From Candidatus Lambdaproteobacteria bacterium RIFOXYD2_FULL_56_26 (GTDB taxonomy: Bacteria; SAR324; XYD2-FULL-50-16): a DNA stretch of 64,000 nt. The DNA is taken from NCBI GenBank assembly GCA_001783715.1, contig MFNF01000066.1, positions 1-64,000 of the forward strand. Direction: 5' to 3'. This document shows positions 29,460 to 40,212 of the stretch, in pieces (positions within the stretch are counted from its first letter, which is position 1; each line of letters starts with the position of its first letter). The notes below the pieces were generated by a model. That model was not told where the DNA came from, did no database searches, and was given only the letters and a program-made list of their open reading frames with translations. The translations under genes were made by a program, and so were the position numbers.

Positions 29460-31106
29460 TTACCTGGCTCCTGCGTCCCACAAAGGTTGGGCGTAGTCCA
29501 TGTCCTGCTTTTGGATGTGGTTGGTCAACCAAGCCTTGAGGATCTCCAAGAGGTCCTCCAAGGTCTTTCTCCCTGCCTTGAATTGCCCCAGGAAGTCCCC
29601 GACCGTCGCAAGAAGATCAACGTGCAAGGGTTTGTGGGCCAAGAATCCCTTGTAGCCGTAGGCCTCCATCATGTTTTCCTCAAAGTTGAAGTGGGCCACC
29701 GTGTAGTTGACCAAGGAATCGATGATGTCGGCGTACTCTTCCACCTTCAGCTTCTTCAGGTGGGCTTGGTACAGCAGGTTGATCATGTGGACCAGCACCT
29801 TGTGCTGTTCGTCCAGGGAAGGGACCTTGACGCTCAGGGCACCGGACCATTCGATAAAGTTTTTGCCTTCTTCGGCTTGGTCGAACCGGTCCAGGGCTTC
29901 AATGGCTTGGTCCAGATGGAGTGCCGCTTTAGTAAGGGTATGGGTGCCTGCTTGGGCAGAATTGGCGACTTGTTGTAACTCTTCAATCCGCTTGAGGGTC
30001 TCGGCGCTGGAGTTCTTGAGCCCCTCGCTTTGCCGGGCGATGGATTCGATGCCCTTTTCCTGGTCTTCCATGGCTTTGTCCAACGCCCTCATCTGCCCCG
30101 AAACCTCATGCACCTGGACCACGATCTTTTTGAGGTCCAAACCCACCTGGTTGACCACTTCGGTCCCCCGTTTGACTTCCTCTTGGCTTTGTTGGATCAG
30201 CTGGTTGATTTCCACCGCACTTTTGTTGACCCGGGTGGCCAAGTTGCGCACCTCTTGGGCTACCACCGCAAAGCCCTTGCCCTGTTCGGCGGCCTTGGCG
30301 GCCTCGATGGCGGCGTTCAGGGACAAGAGGTTGGTCTGGTTGGCAATCTCGGAGATGGTCACCACGATTTTGCTGATCTTGTCGCTGGACTGCTCGATCT
30401 TGTGCATGGTCTCCACCGCCTGCTGGACCGACTGGGCCCCGGCGTTGGTCCGGGTCTCCGCTTCCAAGGTCAGCTCGCCTACCTTGTGGATCTGGTCGGA
30501 GATCACTTTGGAAGCATCGGTCAACTGTTCCAGAGCGACTGCCGAAGCCTCCAGGGCGATAAAGTCACCTTCGGCGGTTTTTTGGATCTTGGTGGTGGCG
30601 TTGAGGATGCACTTGGTGTTGATCTGGAAGATGTTGGAAGAGAGGGTCAGCCGTTCCGACTGGGACCGCAGGGGCTGGATGGTCTTGGCCACTTGGGTCA
30701 AAAAGAAGTTGAAACCTTGGATCAAAGGGGCGAATTCACCTCGCTCCATGTCCTTCAAATCCCCCTGGATGGTCTCCTCCCCGGAGAGGACCTTGGAGGT
30801 CCGCTGTTGGTAGGCCTTCAAGGGGCCGACCAAGAGACCCCAAATCATCCAGGTCATCGTTGCAAGTGCCAACAGGCTTAAGCCCATGGCTGCAAACACA
30901 AAATAGCGGATCTGGGACAACTGCACTTCAACTTGGGGCAGTGTTTGGCCAGCAACGACATGTTCGATTGCAACTGTGGCCTGGTAGGTCAGCACTGCCG
31001 GAACCAACAACACCCCGAGTGACAGGAGGCCGACGGACAGCAACTTGATTTTTGGGGGCACGATTTTCCTTTGGAAGTTGAATTTGTCTGCCTTCGCTTC
31101 TTTCAC
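29460..31106 (-). CDS. Methyl-accepting chemotaxis protein with C-terminal hemerythrin domain
   Basis: MCP hairpin [39 protein letters not shown]; hemerythrin ligands in [30 protein letters not shown]. Confidence 0.92.
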   Translation of the reverse strand: MKEAKADKFNFQRKIVPPKIKLLSVGLLSLGVLLVPAVLTYQATVAIEHVVAGQTLPQVEVQLSQIRYFVFAAMGLSLLALATMTWMIWGLLVGPLKAYQQRTSKVLSGEETIQGDLKDMERGEFAPLIQGFNFFLTQVAKTIQPLRSQSERLTLSSNIFQINTKCILNATTKIQKTAEGDFIALEASAVALEQLTDASKVISDQIHKVGELTLEAETRTNAGAQSVQQAVETMHKIEQSSDKISKIVVTISEIANQTNLLSLNAAIEAAKAAEQGKGFAVVAQEVRNLATRVNKSAVEINQLIQQSQEEVKRGTEVVNQVGLDLKKIVVQVHEVSGQMRALDKAMEDQEKGIESIARQSEGLKNSSAETLKRIEELQQVANSAQAGTHTLTKAALHLDQAIEALDRFDQAEEGKNFIEWSGALSVKVPSLDEQHKVLVHMINLLYQAHLKKLKVEEYADIIDSLVNYTVAHFNFEENMMEAYGYKGFLAHKPLHVDLLATVGDFLGQFKAGRKTLEDLLEILKAWLTNHIQKQDMDYAQPLWDAGAR

Positions 31107-31374
31107 TCAGTTTTGGCCCCGCCCCACAGGGTTAACTTGGAGGGCCCCTTTCAACCGCATTTTTCGGCGACCTTAAGGACCGCTCCGACAAAGCCCAACC
31201 CTAGGGGAAACATTCGGTTTGGAATGTCCGAAGATACGGGAAGGATAGCGACATTTAGATGATCTTGGTAAAAAATTCTACAAATTATTTGGGGCTCTGA
31301 TTTTCACCCTAAGGGCTTAACCTGTTAAGATACTTTTTAAATCAAGATCGGCTTCGGCACCAGGGCGTAGTCTG

Positions 31375-32763
31375 TCAGGAGCCGTAAACCTGGGTGGGCA
31401 ACCACAAAATCAGCTGCGGCAACATCCAAAGGATGCCCAGGACCAAAATTTGGATCAGAATAAACGGAATGACCCCCTTGTAGATATGCAAAGTGGTCAC
31501 TTCCTTGGGCGCAACTCCCCGCAGATAAAACAAGGCAAACCCAAAAGGAGGAGTCAAAAAGCTGGTTTGCAGGTTGATGGCGATCATCACCCCCAACCAG
31601 ATGGGGTTGAGTCCCTGGGCCAGAAGAATGGGGCCAACGATGGGCACCATGACAAAAGTGATCTCAAAAAAGTCCAGGAAAAAGCCCAAGAGGAACATCA
31701 CCGCCATTACCAGCACAAAGGCCGCCGCCACCCCGCCGGGCAGGTTGGTCAGGAACCGGCCCACCACCTCGTCCCCGCCGAAGCCCCGGAAGACCAAGCT
31801 GAACAGGCTAGAACCCAACAGGATAGTAAAAACCATGCAGTTGACCTCGGCGACTGACTCCATCACCTCTTGCAAGGTTTTTAGGCTCAACTGTCCCTTG
31901 ACCCATGCCATCAACAAGGCCCCGACCGAACCAAAGGAGGCGGCCTCGGTGGGGGTAGCCACGCCCGCCAGGATTGAGCCCAGAACCGCAATGATCAAGA
32001 AGACCGGCGGCAAGAGCACCTTAAACACCTTGCCCCGCAGCTCCCCAATGGCCAGGGCTTCCAACTCCTGGGCCGGAACCGCCGGGGCGAGGTCGGGCTT
32101 GAGTTGGGCGACAATAAACACAAAAACTATGTAAAGAGCGACCAGCAACAGGCCCGGAAAGAGCGCCCCCAAAAAGAGGTCGCCGACACTGACCGCCGAT
32201 GGGGAGAAGTTGCCCAAAGAAAGTTGGGCCTGCTGGTGGGCCGAGCCGATCACGTCACCCAGCAAGACCAGGATGATCGAAGGCGGGATGATCTGGCCCA
32301 AGGTCCCCGAAGCGGCGATGATGCCGCTGGCAAAAGACGGGCTGTATTTGTACCGCAACATCACCGGCAGGCTGATCAACCCCATGGTGACCACCGTCGC
32401 CCCTACGATCCCGGTGCTGGCCGCCAACAGCGCCCCGACCAGACAAATCGAAACCCCGATGCCCCCTTTGGTTTTGCCGAACAGGAGCCCCAAGGTTTCC
32501 AGAAGGTCTTCGCTGATCTTGCTTCGCTCCAGCATCACCCCCATAAAGATGAACAAGGGAACCGCCACCAGGGACTGGTTGACCATAACCCCATAAACCC
32601 TCTCGGGGAAAGCGGAGAAGAAACTAAGGTCAAAAACTCCGAGCAGAAACCCAAACCCCGCAAAGGCCAAGGCGCTGCCGCCCAAGGCAAAGGCCACCGG
32701 GTAGCCGGACATCAGCACGGCCATGGTAAACAGGAACATCACCCCGGCCATCGTATCGGCCAT
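31375..32763 (-). CDS. TRAP transporter large permease (DctM-like)
   Basis: Multi-TM; GVATPTEAASFGSVGALLMAW, FFLDFFEITFVMVPIVGPIL. Confidence 0.92.
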   Translation of the reverse strand: MADTMAGVMFLFTMAVLMSGYPVAFALGGSALAFAGFGFLLGVFDLSFFSAFPERVYGVMVNQSLVAVPLFIFMGVMLERSKISEDLLETLGLLFGKTKGGIGVSICLVGALLAASTGIVGATVVTMGLISLPVMLRYKYSPSFASGIIAASGTLGQIIPPSIILVLLGDVIGSAHQQAQLSLGNFSPSAVSVGDLFLGALFPGLLLVALYIVFVFIVAQLKPDLAPAVPAQELEALAIGELRGKVFKVLLPPVFLIIAVLGSILAGVATPTEAASFGSVGALLMAWVKGQLSLKTLQEVMESVAEVNCMVFTILLGSSLFSLVFRGFGGDEVVGRFLTNLPGGVAAAFVLVMAVMFLLGFFLDFFEITFVMVPIVGPILLAQGLNPIWLGVMIAINLQTSFLTPPFGFALFYLRGVAPKEVTTLHIYKGVIPFILIQILVLGILWMLPQLILWLPTQVYGS

Positions 32764-32764
32764 T

Positions 32765-33268
32765 TTAGCCCTCCCTTAAAACCAAAAGTGCCTTGACCGA
32801 TTGGGAGAGCCCCTGGAGCAGCAAGGTCAACGGGAAAAGCAGCAACAGGCTTTTGAGCAAAAAGACCCCCGGCAGCCCGCCGGTTTCACTGCTGCCCTCC
32901 AGCACCGCCCAAGAGGAGGTGACATAAGGAAAGCTCTGGTAGAGGATCAAAAGACAAAAGGGCACCAACAACCCCAAACAGCCCAGCAGGTCCACCCTGG
33001 CTTGGGCCTTGGGGCTGGCGGTGTGGTACCAGAGGTCCACCCGGACGTGGCCGCCTCTAAGCAGGCCAAAGCTGACCGCACCAAGGAAAAAGAGGGCGTG
33101 CAGATAGATCATCAGGTCTTGCATCCAAACCCAGCCTAGGTTAAAGAAGTACCGGAGCACCGCTACCAGGGCGGTCCCCACCACCATGCCCAGGATCATC
33201 CAACTGTTGATCCGCCCCAACCTCAAGGTGAAGCGGTCAATCCAGGAGGCCCATGCTTCCATGTTCAT
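32765..33268 (-). CDS. TRAP transporter small permease (DctQ-like)
   Basis: Four TM segments; YFFNLGWVWMQDLMIYLHALFFLGAVSFGLLRGGHVRVD. Confidence 0.9.
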   Translation of the reverse strand: MNMEAWASWIDRFTLRLGRINSWMILGMVVGTALVAVLRYFFNLGWVWMQDLMIYLHALFFLGAVSFGLLRGGHVRVDLWYHTASPKAQARVDLLGCLGLLVPFCLLILYQSFPYVTSSWAVLEGSSETGGLPGVFLLKSLLLLFPLTLLLQGLSQSVKALLVLREG

Positions 33269-34398
33269 CCGAAGGTCAAAGCGCGGGCCAAGCTGTAGCC
33301 TTCTTCGCCGATTTGGGTCCAGGAGAGGGCGCTTTTGCGGAAGGCCTCAAAACTTTCGTAAATCTTTTTGGCTGCCGGGTCCTTGGCGGCCAAGCCTTCG
33401 ACCACCTCTTTGGAGACTTGGCCCAGTTGTTTGAGCACCTCGTCGGGAAAACGTTTGAGCTGAACCTTGTGCTCCCCCACCAGGGTTTTGAGGGCCGAAC
33501 TGTTCCGGGCGGTAAACTCGGCGAGCATGTCTTCGTAGGCGGTCCGCATGGCGGCGGTGATGATCGCCTGGAGGTCCGGGCTCAGGGCCTCAAAGACCTT
33601 TTTGTTGACCAACCCTTCCATCACCGAGCCGGGTTCGTGCCAGCCGGGCCAATAATAATACTTGGCGACCTTATAAAACCCAAAGGCCAAGTCGTTGTAA
33701 GGCCCCACCCATTCGGTGGCATCAATGGCCCCCGATTGGAGGGACTGGAAGATTTCTCCCCCCGGAAGGTTGACCGGAGTAGCGCCCAACCGTTCTAGCA
33801 CCTCGGCCCCCAGGCCGGGCATCCGCATTTTGAGGCCCTTGAGGTCGGCGATGGACTTGATTTCCTTGTTGAACCACCCGCCCATTTGGACCCCGGTGTT
33901 CCCGGCCCCAAAGGGTTTGAGCCCAAAGGGGGCATAAAGTTCGTCCCACAGCTGCTGTCCACCGCCATAGTGGATCCAGCCGCTCATTTCCTGGGCATTG
34001 AGCCCAAAGGGGACGGTGGTAAAAAACTGGGCCGCTTCGGTCTTGCCTTTCCAGTAGTAGGCAGCCCCGTGGCCCAGCTCGGCGGTTCCCTTGGCGACCG
34101 CATCAAACACCTCAAAGGCCGGGACCAGCTCCCCGGCCCCATACACCTTCACCTTGATCCGCCCACCGGTCATGGATTCGATCAATTGGGCCAGATAGTT
34201 GGCCCCGGTGCCCAGGCCTGGGAAATTTTTGGGCCAAGCGGTGACCATTTTCCACTGCTGGGTTTTGCCCAAGTTGAGCATCGGCGCTCCCGGCTCGGTC
34301 GAGACGGGGCTTTCCTTTTTTTCGCAGCCGGCCAGTACCGCAGCGGCACCGAGAGCCACCGAGGCGGCGGCAGCCTTGACAAGGGTTCTTCGTTCCAT
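33265..34398 (-). CDS. TRAP transporter substrate-binding protein, TakP-like (2-oxoacid type)
   Basis: Tat/lipoprotein-like start MERRTLVKAAAASVALGAAAVLAGC; WPKNFPGLGTGANYLAQLIESMTGGRIKVKVYGAGELVPAFEVFDAV, EWVGPYNDLAFGFYKVAKYYYWPGWHEPG. Confidence 0.9.
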   Translation of the reverse strand: MERRTLVKAAAASVALGAAAVLAGCEKKESPVSTEPGAPMLNLGKTQQWKMVTAWPKNFPGLGTGANYLAQLIESMTGGRIKVKVYGAGELVPAFEVFDAVAKGTAELGHGAAYYWKGKTEAAQFFTTVPFGLNAQEMSGWIHYGGGQQLWDELYAPFGLKPFGAGNTGVQMGGWFNKEIKSIADLKGLKMRMPGLGAEVLERLGATPVNLPGGEIFQSLQSGAIDATEWVGPYNDLAFGFYKVAKYYYWPGWHEPGSVMEGLVNKKVFEALSPDLQAIITAAMRTAYEDMLAEFTARNSSALKTLVGEHKVQLKRFPDEVLKQLGQVSKEVVEGLAAKDPAAKKIYESFEAFRKSALSWTQIGEEGYSLARALTFG

Positions 34399-34438
34399 GG
34401 GGCCTTTGGGGAGAAAGAGGTTTGCTTTGGCAAGCAGC

Positions 34439-34720
34439 CTAACCGGGCCGGAGGGATTTTGAAAAGCCTTTTGCCAAGGCGGTCTTGACTTGGCCCTTCA
34501 GGGCTTCCTTTTGGGCCGAAGAAAGTAGGGCGGGAGGGCAGCCCGTGACCTCCGCCTCCAGGCCCCAGAGCAGGTTGAGGCTGGCCTTGGGTTGCCCGGA
34601 TTTGACCGCCAGATAAACCGCAATCACCCCCAATCGGGCCAGTTCGTCAGGCTCGTTGACCCCTACCTGGGCCAACCACCCTGCACTGACCGGACCCAAA
34701 AAACGCCAATGTTTTAACAA
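34439..34720 (-). CDS. Stand-alone TfoX C-terminal-domain (helix-hairpin-helix) protein
   Basis: LGPVSAGWLAQVGVNEPDELARLGVIAVYLAVK...ASLNLLWGLEAEVTG. Confidence 0.78.
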   Translation of the reverse strand: MLKHWRFLGPVSAGWLAQVGVNEPDELARLGVIAVYLAVKSGQPKASLNLLWGLEAEVTGCPPALLSSAQKEALKGQVKTALAKGFSKSLRPG

Positions 34721-35019
34721 GGTTCTTTCGCTGGTCTAAAGGGGACGGGAACTCTCTCCCAGACCTATCCGGGCAGTTATTGGCATAAAACCTAACGGGG
34801 CTGCGGGACTTTGTGAAGCGTTTTGCCCGTTCCTTTAAAGCCTCCCCCCGTCAGCCACGGTCCAAAATGCAACCCAGGCCTAGCTATAATGAGTTGAATA
34901 ATTTGGTTTTAACAAACCTAACCATAATTTAACAGAGATTGACTGAAGCCCAGGAAAGTCTAGGGATAGGATGCGGCATAGTTGGAAAAGGAGGGGGCGG
35001 ACTTTACTCCAAGGGAAAA

Positions 35020-37824
35020 ATGAATCACCAACTAGATCGCAAAGACCCATTGTGGGAAGGCCATGCTGTTGAAGCTGCGCTTTTGGATTGGGTCAACTTT
35101 GAGGCTAACCAACTAGGACAACCAACGGTTTGGGTCGAAAGTTTGGATGAAATCGCCCAACTTCCGCAAAAAGGAAACCAACCGTTGATCCTATTGAATC
35201 TAAACTCTTGCCCACAACCAGAAGGCTGGGCAAAAGGGCTGGTTCCCTTTCACTTTGAAGGGCGGTTCTTAATTGTCTTTGGTGGTGAAGAAGAGGATTT
35301 GGCTTCGATCTGGCCGTTGTGCCAATCGGGGATGCTGGTCTGGCTCCGCACCCCGGTCAGTCAAAATGCGGTTAAAGCCGCCGTGGTCCAAGGGGAGAAC
35401 TACCGGCACCTCAAAACAGACCTATCCCAGGCAAAACGACGTAATGTCTTTTTAGAAAAGCTTCCAGACTTGTTTTTTGAGGCCGATGACCAGTTCCGGT
35501 TTCGATATGTGTCTAGGGCAGTTGAAGGGCTTTTGGGGCTACCGGCCAAGGAGGTGCTAGGCACTAGGTTTTCGGATTGGTTGATGCCAGAGGATGCGCA
35601 GCGGCTAGGAGAACTGTTGGACCAACGAGGGACCAGCGAATTGATCCGTATTTCCGAGTTGCAGATCCGCAAAAGTTCAGGGGAACAGGCTACCGTCTTG
35701 CTTTCTGCCACCCACCACTTGGACGACCTTGAGGAAAGTTCTGGATTTTTAGGGATCTTGCAGGACTTAAGCGAGGTCAAAAAAACCAGAGCGGCGGTTC
35801 AAAAAGTGGTCGAACGGATGTCCATCCATGTAAACCAGGATTTTGAAATCATTCAGGCCAATTTTTCGCTGGAACCCTATTTGTCCCCCAGGTTTTTAGA
35901 AGGATTGGCCGTCACCTATCCCCGGTTGACCGACTATTTGGCAGACCCGGCCCAGACGGTTTTGCTGGAATTCGCTCTGAGGCAAAAGGAAAGCCCCCCT
36001 TTCCCAATTCAAATCAAGTTAGGCCGGGCCGGTGAAAAGGCGGTGAACTTCCTCGCCCACTTTCATTATGACCCCCAAACCAGTTGTCTCAAAGGCGATT
36101 TGTTGCCTGAAGAACTGCCCGACCATGTGGAGGTGTTATCCAGACAGGTGGAAGACCAAAAGCGGACCTTGGAAATGTCTGTTACCGTTGATGAGGACAC
36201 CAAAAGGAGTATTTTGGCCGATGGGCAAAACCTGATTGAGGAATTAGAAAAACTGGCCGCCAAATTGGAGCCCTTTGCCTATGAAGCACCCAATTTTGAA
36301 CTGTTGGAATACCAAGAGTTTTTCCGTGGAAAGTCTAGTTCAAAGTACTTGGAAAGGCTCCGTTTTATTTCAAACAAAATTCATAGCCTCAAAGGAAGCT
36401 TGGGCTTTATTTTGCCACCGGCGAAAGAATTGTGCCATGCCATTGAAGAGATCACCAAACCCTTGGCCGGACTGGAGCTTGTCTTAACCGGTGAGGTGTG
36501 GCATTTGTTGCGCCGGTTTATTGGCGAGATCCAAGGTTGGGTTGAAAGTTGCCAAGCGGGCAAAGACCCGCAGACCGATTTTGAGGGCTGGATTGCTGAA
36601 ATCTCAACCAAAGCGGAAAATGCCCGGTTGTGGATCGGAGTGGATGGGCAAAATTTAAAAAGGTTCCATGACCATCGCTCTGAAGAGAAAGGAGAGGCCC
36701 GGCACAGAGAAGAGGAAGAATATATGTCCGTGCAAAAACGGGGATACCTAGCTCTTCGTGAGGGTTTTGAAGCCCTGTATTACAGCTTAAGAAACTTTTC
36801 TCCCCCTGAGGCCCGGGTTCGGCCCAATCACCTTCTCAACGAATTGATTAAACTGCACCAAAATGCACCCAAAGTTCCCATTAAATTGTCCCGATACCTT
36901 CGTTTGGTTCCCTCGTTGGCGGCAGAGTATGGCAAACAGGCTGAACTTCTGGCTGACACTGGCGAAGTCACCGCCGGGGCTGAGTTTTGGAACGCCATCC
37001 ATGAAATTTTGAACCATGTTTTAAAAAACGCTGTGATCCACGGCATCGAATCCCCGGCGGAACGGCTGTCTGCCGGAAAACCAGAGAAGGGGGTCGTCAG
37101 GTTAAACCTGACCGAAGATCCGCTTTATTTCACCTTGACCCTCCAAGACGATGGGCGGGGCGTAAATTTGGAGCAAATTTGTTCCAAAGCAGTGCAGGCA
37201 GGGGTGATCGACTCATCAAAAGCAGCGACCTTGACCGAAAAGGAAATCCTAGACCTGCTTTTTGTTCAGGGAATCTCCACTTCGACAAAGGTCGATCAAA
37301 ACGCCGGTAGAGGGGTAGGCCTAAATGCGGTACAAGAGGCAATCCGCCTGTTTCATGGGGATTGTACGATTCAAACCAAAGCCAACCAAGGCACGGTTTG
37401 GACCCTCCGCTTCCCCAAACAAGAAGTCTCCTTGCCTTGTCTGATTTTACGAATTGGCTCTTTGCGTATCGCCATCCCAGAGTCAAATACGGAACAATTG
37501 ATCCAAAGTAAACGGGTCCAAAAGGTACGAAGAGACTCCCATTGCGAGGTCGCTCTGTTTGAGCAATACCGACTTCCGGTGGTGGAGCCCCAATCTATCT
37601 TCGGTCCCGAGTTCGTCCTTTCTCTAGAAGAGCGGTACAGTTTTTTAGTGGTAAAAAGCCAAACCAATGGCCGCTTTGTATTGCCGGTTAACGAGGTCTT
37701 AAGCCAAGCCCTGTTTCCAGTTGAACCCTTTAAAGGTCGATTTCAGACCAAAGAAATCCACTTAGGGATGACTTTGTTTGAAGAAAGACCGCTCATGGTT
37801 TTTAACCCTGAAGCCCCATTGTAA
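35020..37824 (+). CDS. CheA-like histidine kinase: N-terminal region, PAS, Hpt-like, HATPase, CheW-like
   Basis: PAS region DLFFEADDQFRFRYVSRAVEGLLG; Hpt HSLKGSLGF; HATPase NHVLKNAVIHGIESPAERL...DDGRGV...GRGVGLNAV; CheW-like tail. ATG with AAGGG upstream. Confidence 0.83.
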   Translation: MNHQLDRKDPLWEGHAVEAALLDWVNFEANQLGQPTVWVESLDEIAQLPQKGNQPLILLNLNSCPQPEGWAKGLVPFHFEGRFLIVFGGEEEDLASIWPLCQSGMLVWLRTPVSQNAVKAAVVQGENYRHLKTDLSQAKRRNVFLEKLPDLFFEADDQFRFRYVSRAVEGLLGLPAKEVLGTRFSDWLMPEDAQRLGELLDQRGTSELIRISELQIRKSSGEQATVLLSATHHLDDLEESSGFLGILQDLSEVKKTRAAVQKVVERMSIHVNQDFEIIQANFSLEPYLSPRFLEGLAVTYPRLTDYLADPAQTVLLEFALRQKESPPFPIQIKLGRAGEKAVNFLAHFHYDPQTSCLKGDLLPEELPDHVEVLSRQVEDQKRTLEMSVTVDEDTKRSILADGQNLIEELEKLAAKLEPFAYEAPNFELLEYQEFFRGKSSSKYLERLRFISNKIHSLKGSLGFILPPAKELCHAIEEITKPLAGLELVLTGEVWHLLRRFIGEIQGWVESCQAGKDPQTDFEGWIAEISTKAENARLWIGVDGQNLKRFHDHRSEEKGEARHREEEEYMSVQKRGYLALREGFEALYYSLRNFSPPEARVRPNHLLNELIKLHQNAPKVPIKLSRYLRLVPSLAAEYGKQAELLADTGEVTAGAEFWNAIHEILNHVLKNAVIHGIESPAERLSAGKPEKGVVRLNLTEDPLYFTLTLQDDGRGVNLEQICSKAVQAGVIDSSKAATLTEKEILDLLFVQGISTSTKVDQNAGRGVGLNAVQEAIRLFHGDCTIQTKANQGTVWTLRFPKQEVSLPCLILRIGSLRIAIPESNTEQLIQSKRVQKVRRDSHCEVALFEQYRLPVVEPQSIFGPEFVLSLEERYSFLVVKSQTNGRFVLPVNEVLSQALFPVEPFKGRFQTKEIHLGMTLFEERPLMVFNPEAPL

Positions 37825-37909
37825 ACTAGGCGGTCTGAAACGCTTTTGTTTCCCAGGTTATTGTAAGGGGAACAGGGGTTAACTTGGTTTTCATCCGGTC
37901 AAGATAACC

Positions 37910-37964
37910 AGTGTCCCGTTCGGCAGCCCGTAAAAATGTAAAAGCGGTAACCGAACGGGACACT
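37910..37964. repeat. Perfect 14-bp inverted repeat with 27-nt spacer
   Basis: AGTGTCCCGTTCGG ... CCGAACGGGACACT upstream of the MCP gene. Confidence 0.85.
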
Positions 37965-38020
37965 AGCTGTCTGTTATCACTCTTCTAAAACACCTCCAAC
38001 CTATTGTACGGGGTAAGTTC

Positions 38021-39985
38021 ATGCGCTGGACCATTGGAAAAAAGCTGGCCTTTTCCTTTATTGCCCTCTTGGCCTTAACCTTGATCATCGCCTTGGTAAG
38101 CCGGTATGCACTAAGTCAGGTTAAAGAGCGGGTGTACAAAGTGGATCACCTTACCAAGATGATTGAGTTCTCCCTGGAGATCCGCAGACAGGAAAAAAAC
38201 TACATTTTAAGGGGGGACGATCAATACCTTAAAAAGATTGAAACCCTCGCCGCCCAGTTTTCTGAAGAGATTCTCGTGCTTCGACCCCTCTTTACCGATC
38301 CGGTGAACCTCAAACAAACCGAGGAGATTGAAGGGGCCTTAAAAAACTACCTAGCGGCCTTGGCCCAGTACGTGAGTCAAAAAACGACCTTGACCCAACT
38401 GGATGAAGAGATGAGCCAAAGCGCTAGAATGCTGTTTGGATTTGCCAAGGGGTTTAATGGCAGAGGTCAGGACAATGTTGCAGGGAAGATTGTACAGCTG
38501 GTTTTAGAGGCAGAGCTGGCCGGGGAGCAATACCAGCGGAACCACAAAGTGGAGGAAATGGAAAAGGCGAATCAAAAAATGGATGACATTTTGAAGTTGA
38601 TTGCGGACCTAACCAACAAAACCGAAGACCTCCAAATCCGCAAAGCCCTTCACGGCATTGCCCAACAAACCACTCAATTTAATGGACAATTTGATAAAGT
38701 CATTGAAGCCTTTGAGAACATGCAAAAAGCCGATGTTCTGTTGGTAGAAAACGGGCGGACGGCGCAAAAGTCCGCCGCCGATGTCAGAGCAAATCAACGG
38801 GAGAAGATGCTCAGCGAAATAGACTTCTCCAACTTGATGCTTTGGCTCAGTTCGATTCTGGCGGTTGGTTTGGGTCTGGTTTTGACCTTGGTGATGACCC
38901 GGTCGATCAACGGTCTCTTGACCCGGTTGGTCCGGGACCTTTCGAGCACTTCGGACCAACTGCTCAGTGCCTCCAGCGAGATTGCCTCGGCGGCCCAGCA
39001 GCTTTCCGAAGGAGCCACCGAACAGGCAGCGGGGCTCGAAGAGATCACCAGCACCATGGAAGAAATCTCCGGCCAATCCAAGTCCAATGCTGCGAGCGCT
39101 ACCGGTGCCTCTACCCAGGTTGCCAAGTTTTCCGGGACCATCCAAGCGGCGGCCCAAGGGGCGGGGGAGGCCGCAGCGCTGGCTGGAGAAGCCTTTAAAG
39201 CAGCCCAGCAAGGGGTTGAAGCGATGGATTTGATCACCCAGGCTATGGACGAGATCACCAAGGGAGGTGAACAAATCACCAGTATCATTGAGGTGATCAA
39301 CGAAATCACCCACCAAACCAACCTGCTCTCGTTAAACGCCGCCATTGAAGCGGCGAAGGCGGCCGAACATGGGAAGGGGTTTGCCGTAGTCGCCGATGAG
39401 GTGCGCAAATTGGCCGAATCTTCCAAGTCGGCCGCCAAGGACATTGGAGACTTGATCCAAGCCAGTGTGGCCAAGTCCCAAAGAGGTTCCGTTTTGGCTC
39501 AACAAGGGCAAGGGGTTTTACGAAAAATTGTAGAGCAGGCCAAACAAGTCACTGACCTCGTCTCACAAATCTCAACTCAAGCCAAAGGCCAAGCAGAACA
39601 AGCGGTGGAAGTCGAACAGATGTTGGAAGAAATTGGCCGGGCCAGCGGGGAACAATCCCTGGGAGTGGACCAGACCACCAGGGCGCTGGACGAAATCGAC
39701 AAGGTCACCCAACTCAATGCCGCCAACGCCGAAGAGTCCGCCGCTGCCTCGGAACAGCTCAACGCCCAGGCCCATGCCCTAAAAAACTTGGTGGACGTGG
39801 TGGCGGTGCAGGTGGGGTTGGAGCAAACCCAGGAGGAAGGGGCGACCAGACCCAACAAAAAGGCGATTTTGGCCAAGGCGCAGCGGGTCGCTCCCGCCGA
39901 GGCCGCCCCAACGGAGCGCTACAAGCGGGCGGCTCCCCACAAGGCGTTGTCCCACCAAAAGCAGGAAGACTTCGGGGACTTTTAG
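38021..39985 (+). CDS. Methyl-accepting chemotaxis protein
   Basis: TM-helical sensor-[52 protein letters not shown]. Confidence 0.95.
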   Translation: MRWTIGKKLAFSFIALLALTLIIALVSRYALSQVKERVYKVDHLTKMIEFSLEIRRQEKNYILRGDDQYLKKIETLAAQFSEEILVLRPLFTDPVNLKQTEEIEGALKNYLAALAQYVSQKTTLTQLDEEMSQSARMLFGFAKGFNGRGQDNVAGKIVQLVLEAELAGEQYQRNHKVEEMEKANQKMDDILKLIADLTNKTEDLQIRKALHGIAQQTTQFNGQFDKVIEAFENMQKADVLLVENGRTAQKSAADVRANQREKMLSEIDFSNLMLWLSSILAVGLGLVLTLVMTRSINGLLTRLVRDLSSTSDQLLSASSEIASAAQQLSEGATEQAAGLEEITSTMEEISGQSKSNAASATGASTQVAKFSGTIQAAAQGAGEAAALAGEAFKAAQQGVEAMDLITQAMDEITKGGEQITSIIEVINEITHQTNLLSLNAAIEAAKAAEHGKGFAVVADEVRKLAESSKSAAKDIGDLIQASVAKSQRGSVLAQQGQGVLRKIVEQAKQVTDLVSQISTQAKGQAEQAVEVEQMLEEIGRASGEQSLGVDQTTRALDEIDKVTQLNAANAEESAAASEQLNAQAHALKNLVDVVAVQVGLEQTQEEGATRPNKKAILAKAQRVAPAEAAPTERYKRAAPHKALSHQKQEDFGDF

Positions 39986-40212
39986 GGGCCTTTGGGCTGG
40001 GCCGATCTAAGCCCAGGCCTCTGGTGGGGGGTTGTTGGGCAGTAAGACCGCCGTTGGCTCCAAGGAAAGTGGGATGGTTTTTTTCGTTGGGGCTTTAGAC
40101 CCTGGTTTGACTGGGACAGGGAGGGAATGGTTCTGCTCTTTGCCCGTTCCTGGCCTGTTGGAGGTGACCTGTGTCCCAGGGAATTGGCGCAGGGGAGTCT
40201 TAACGGGAGAAC

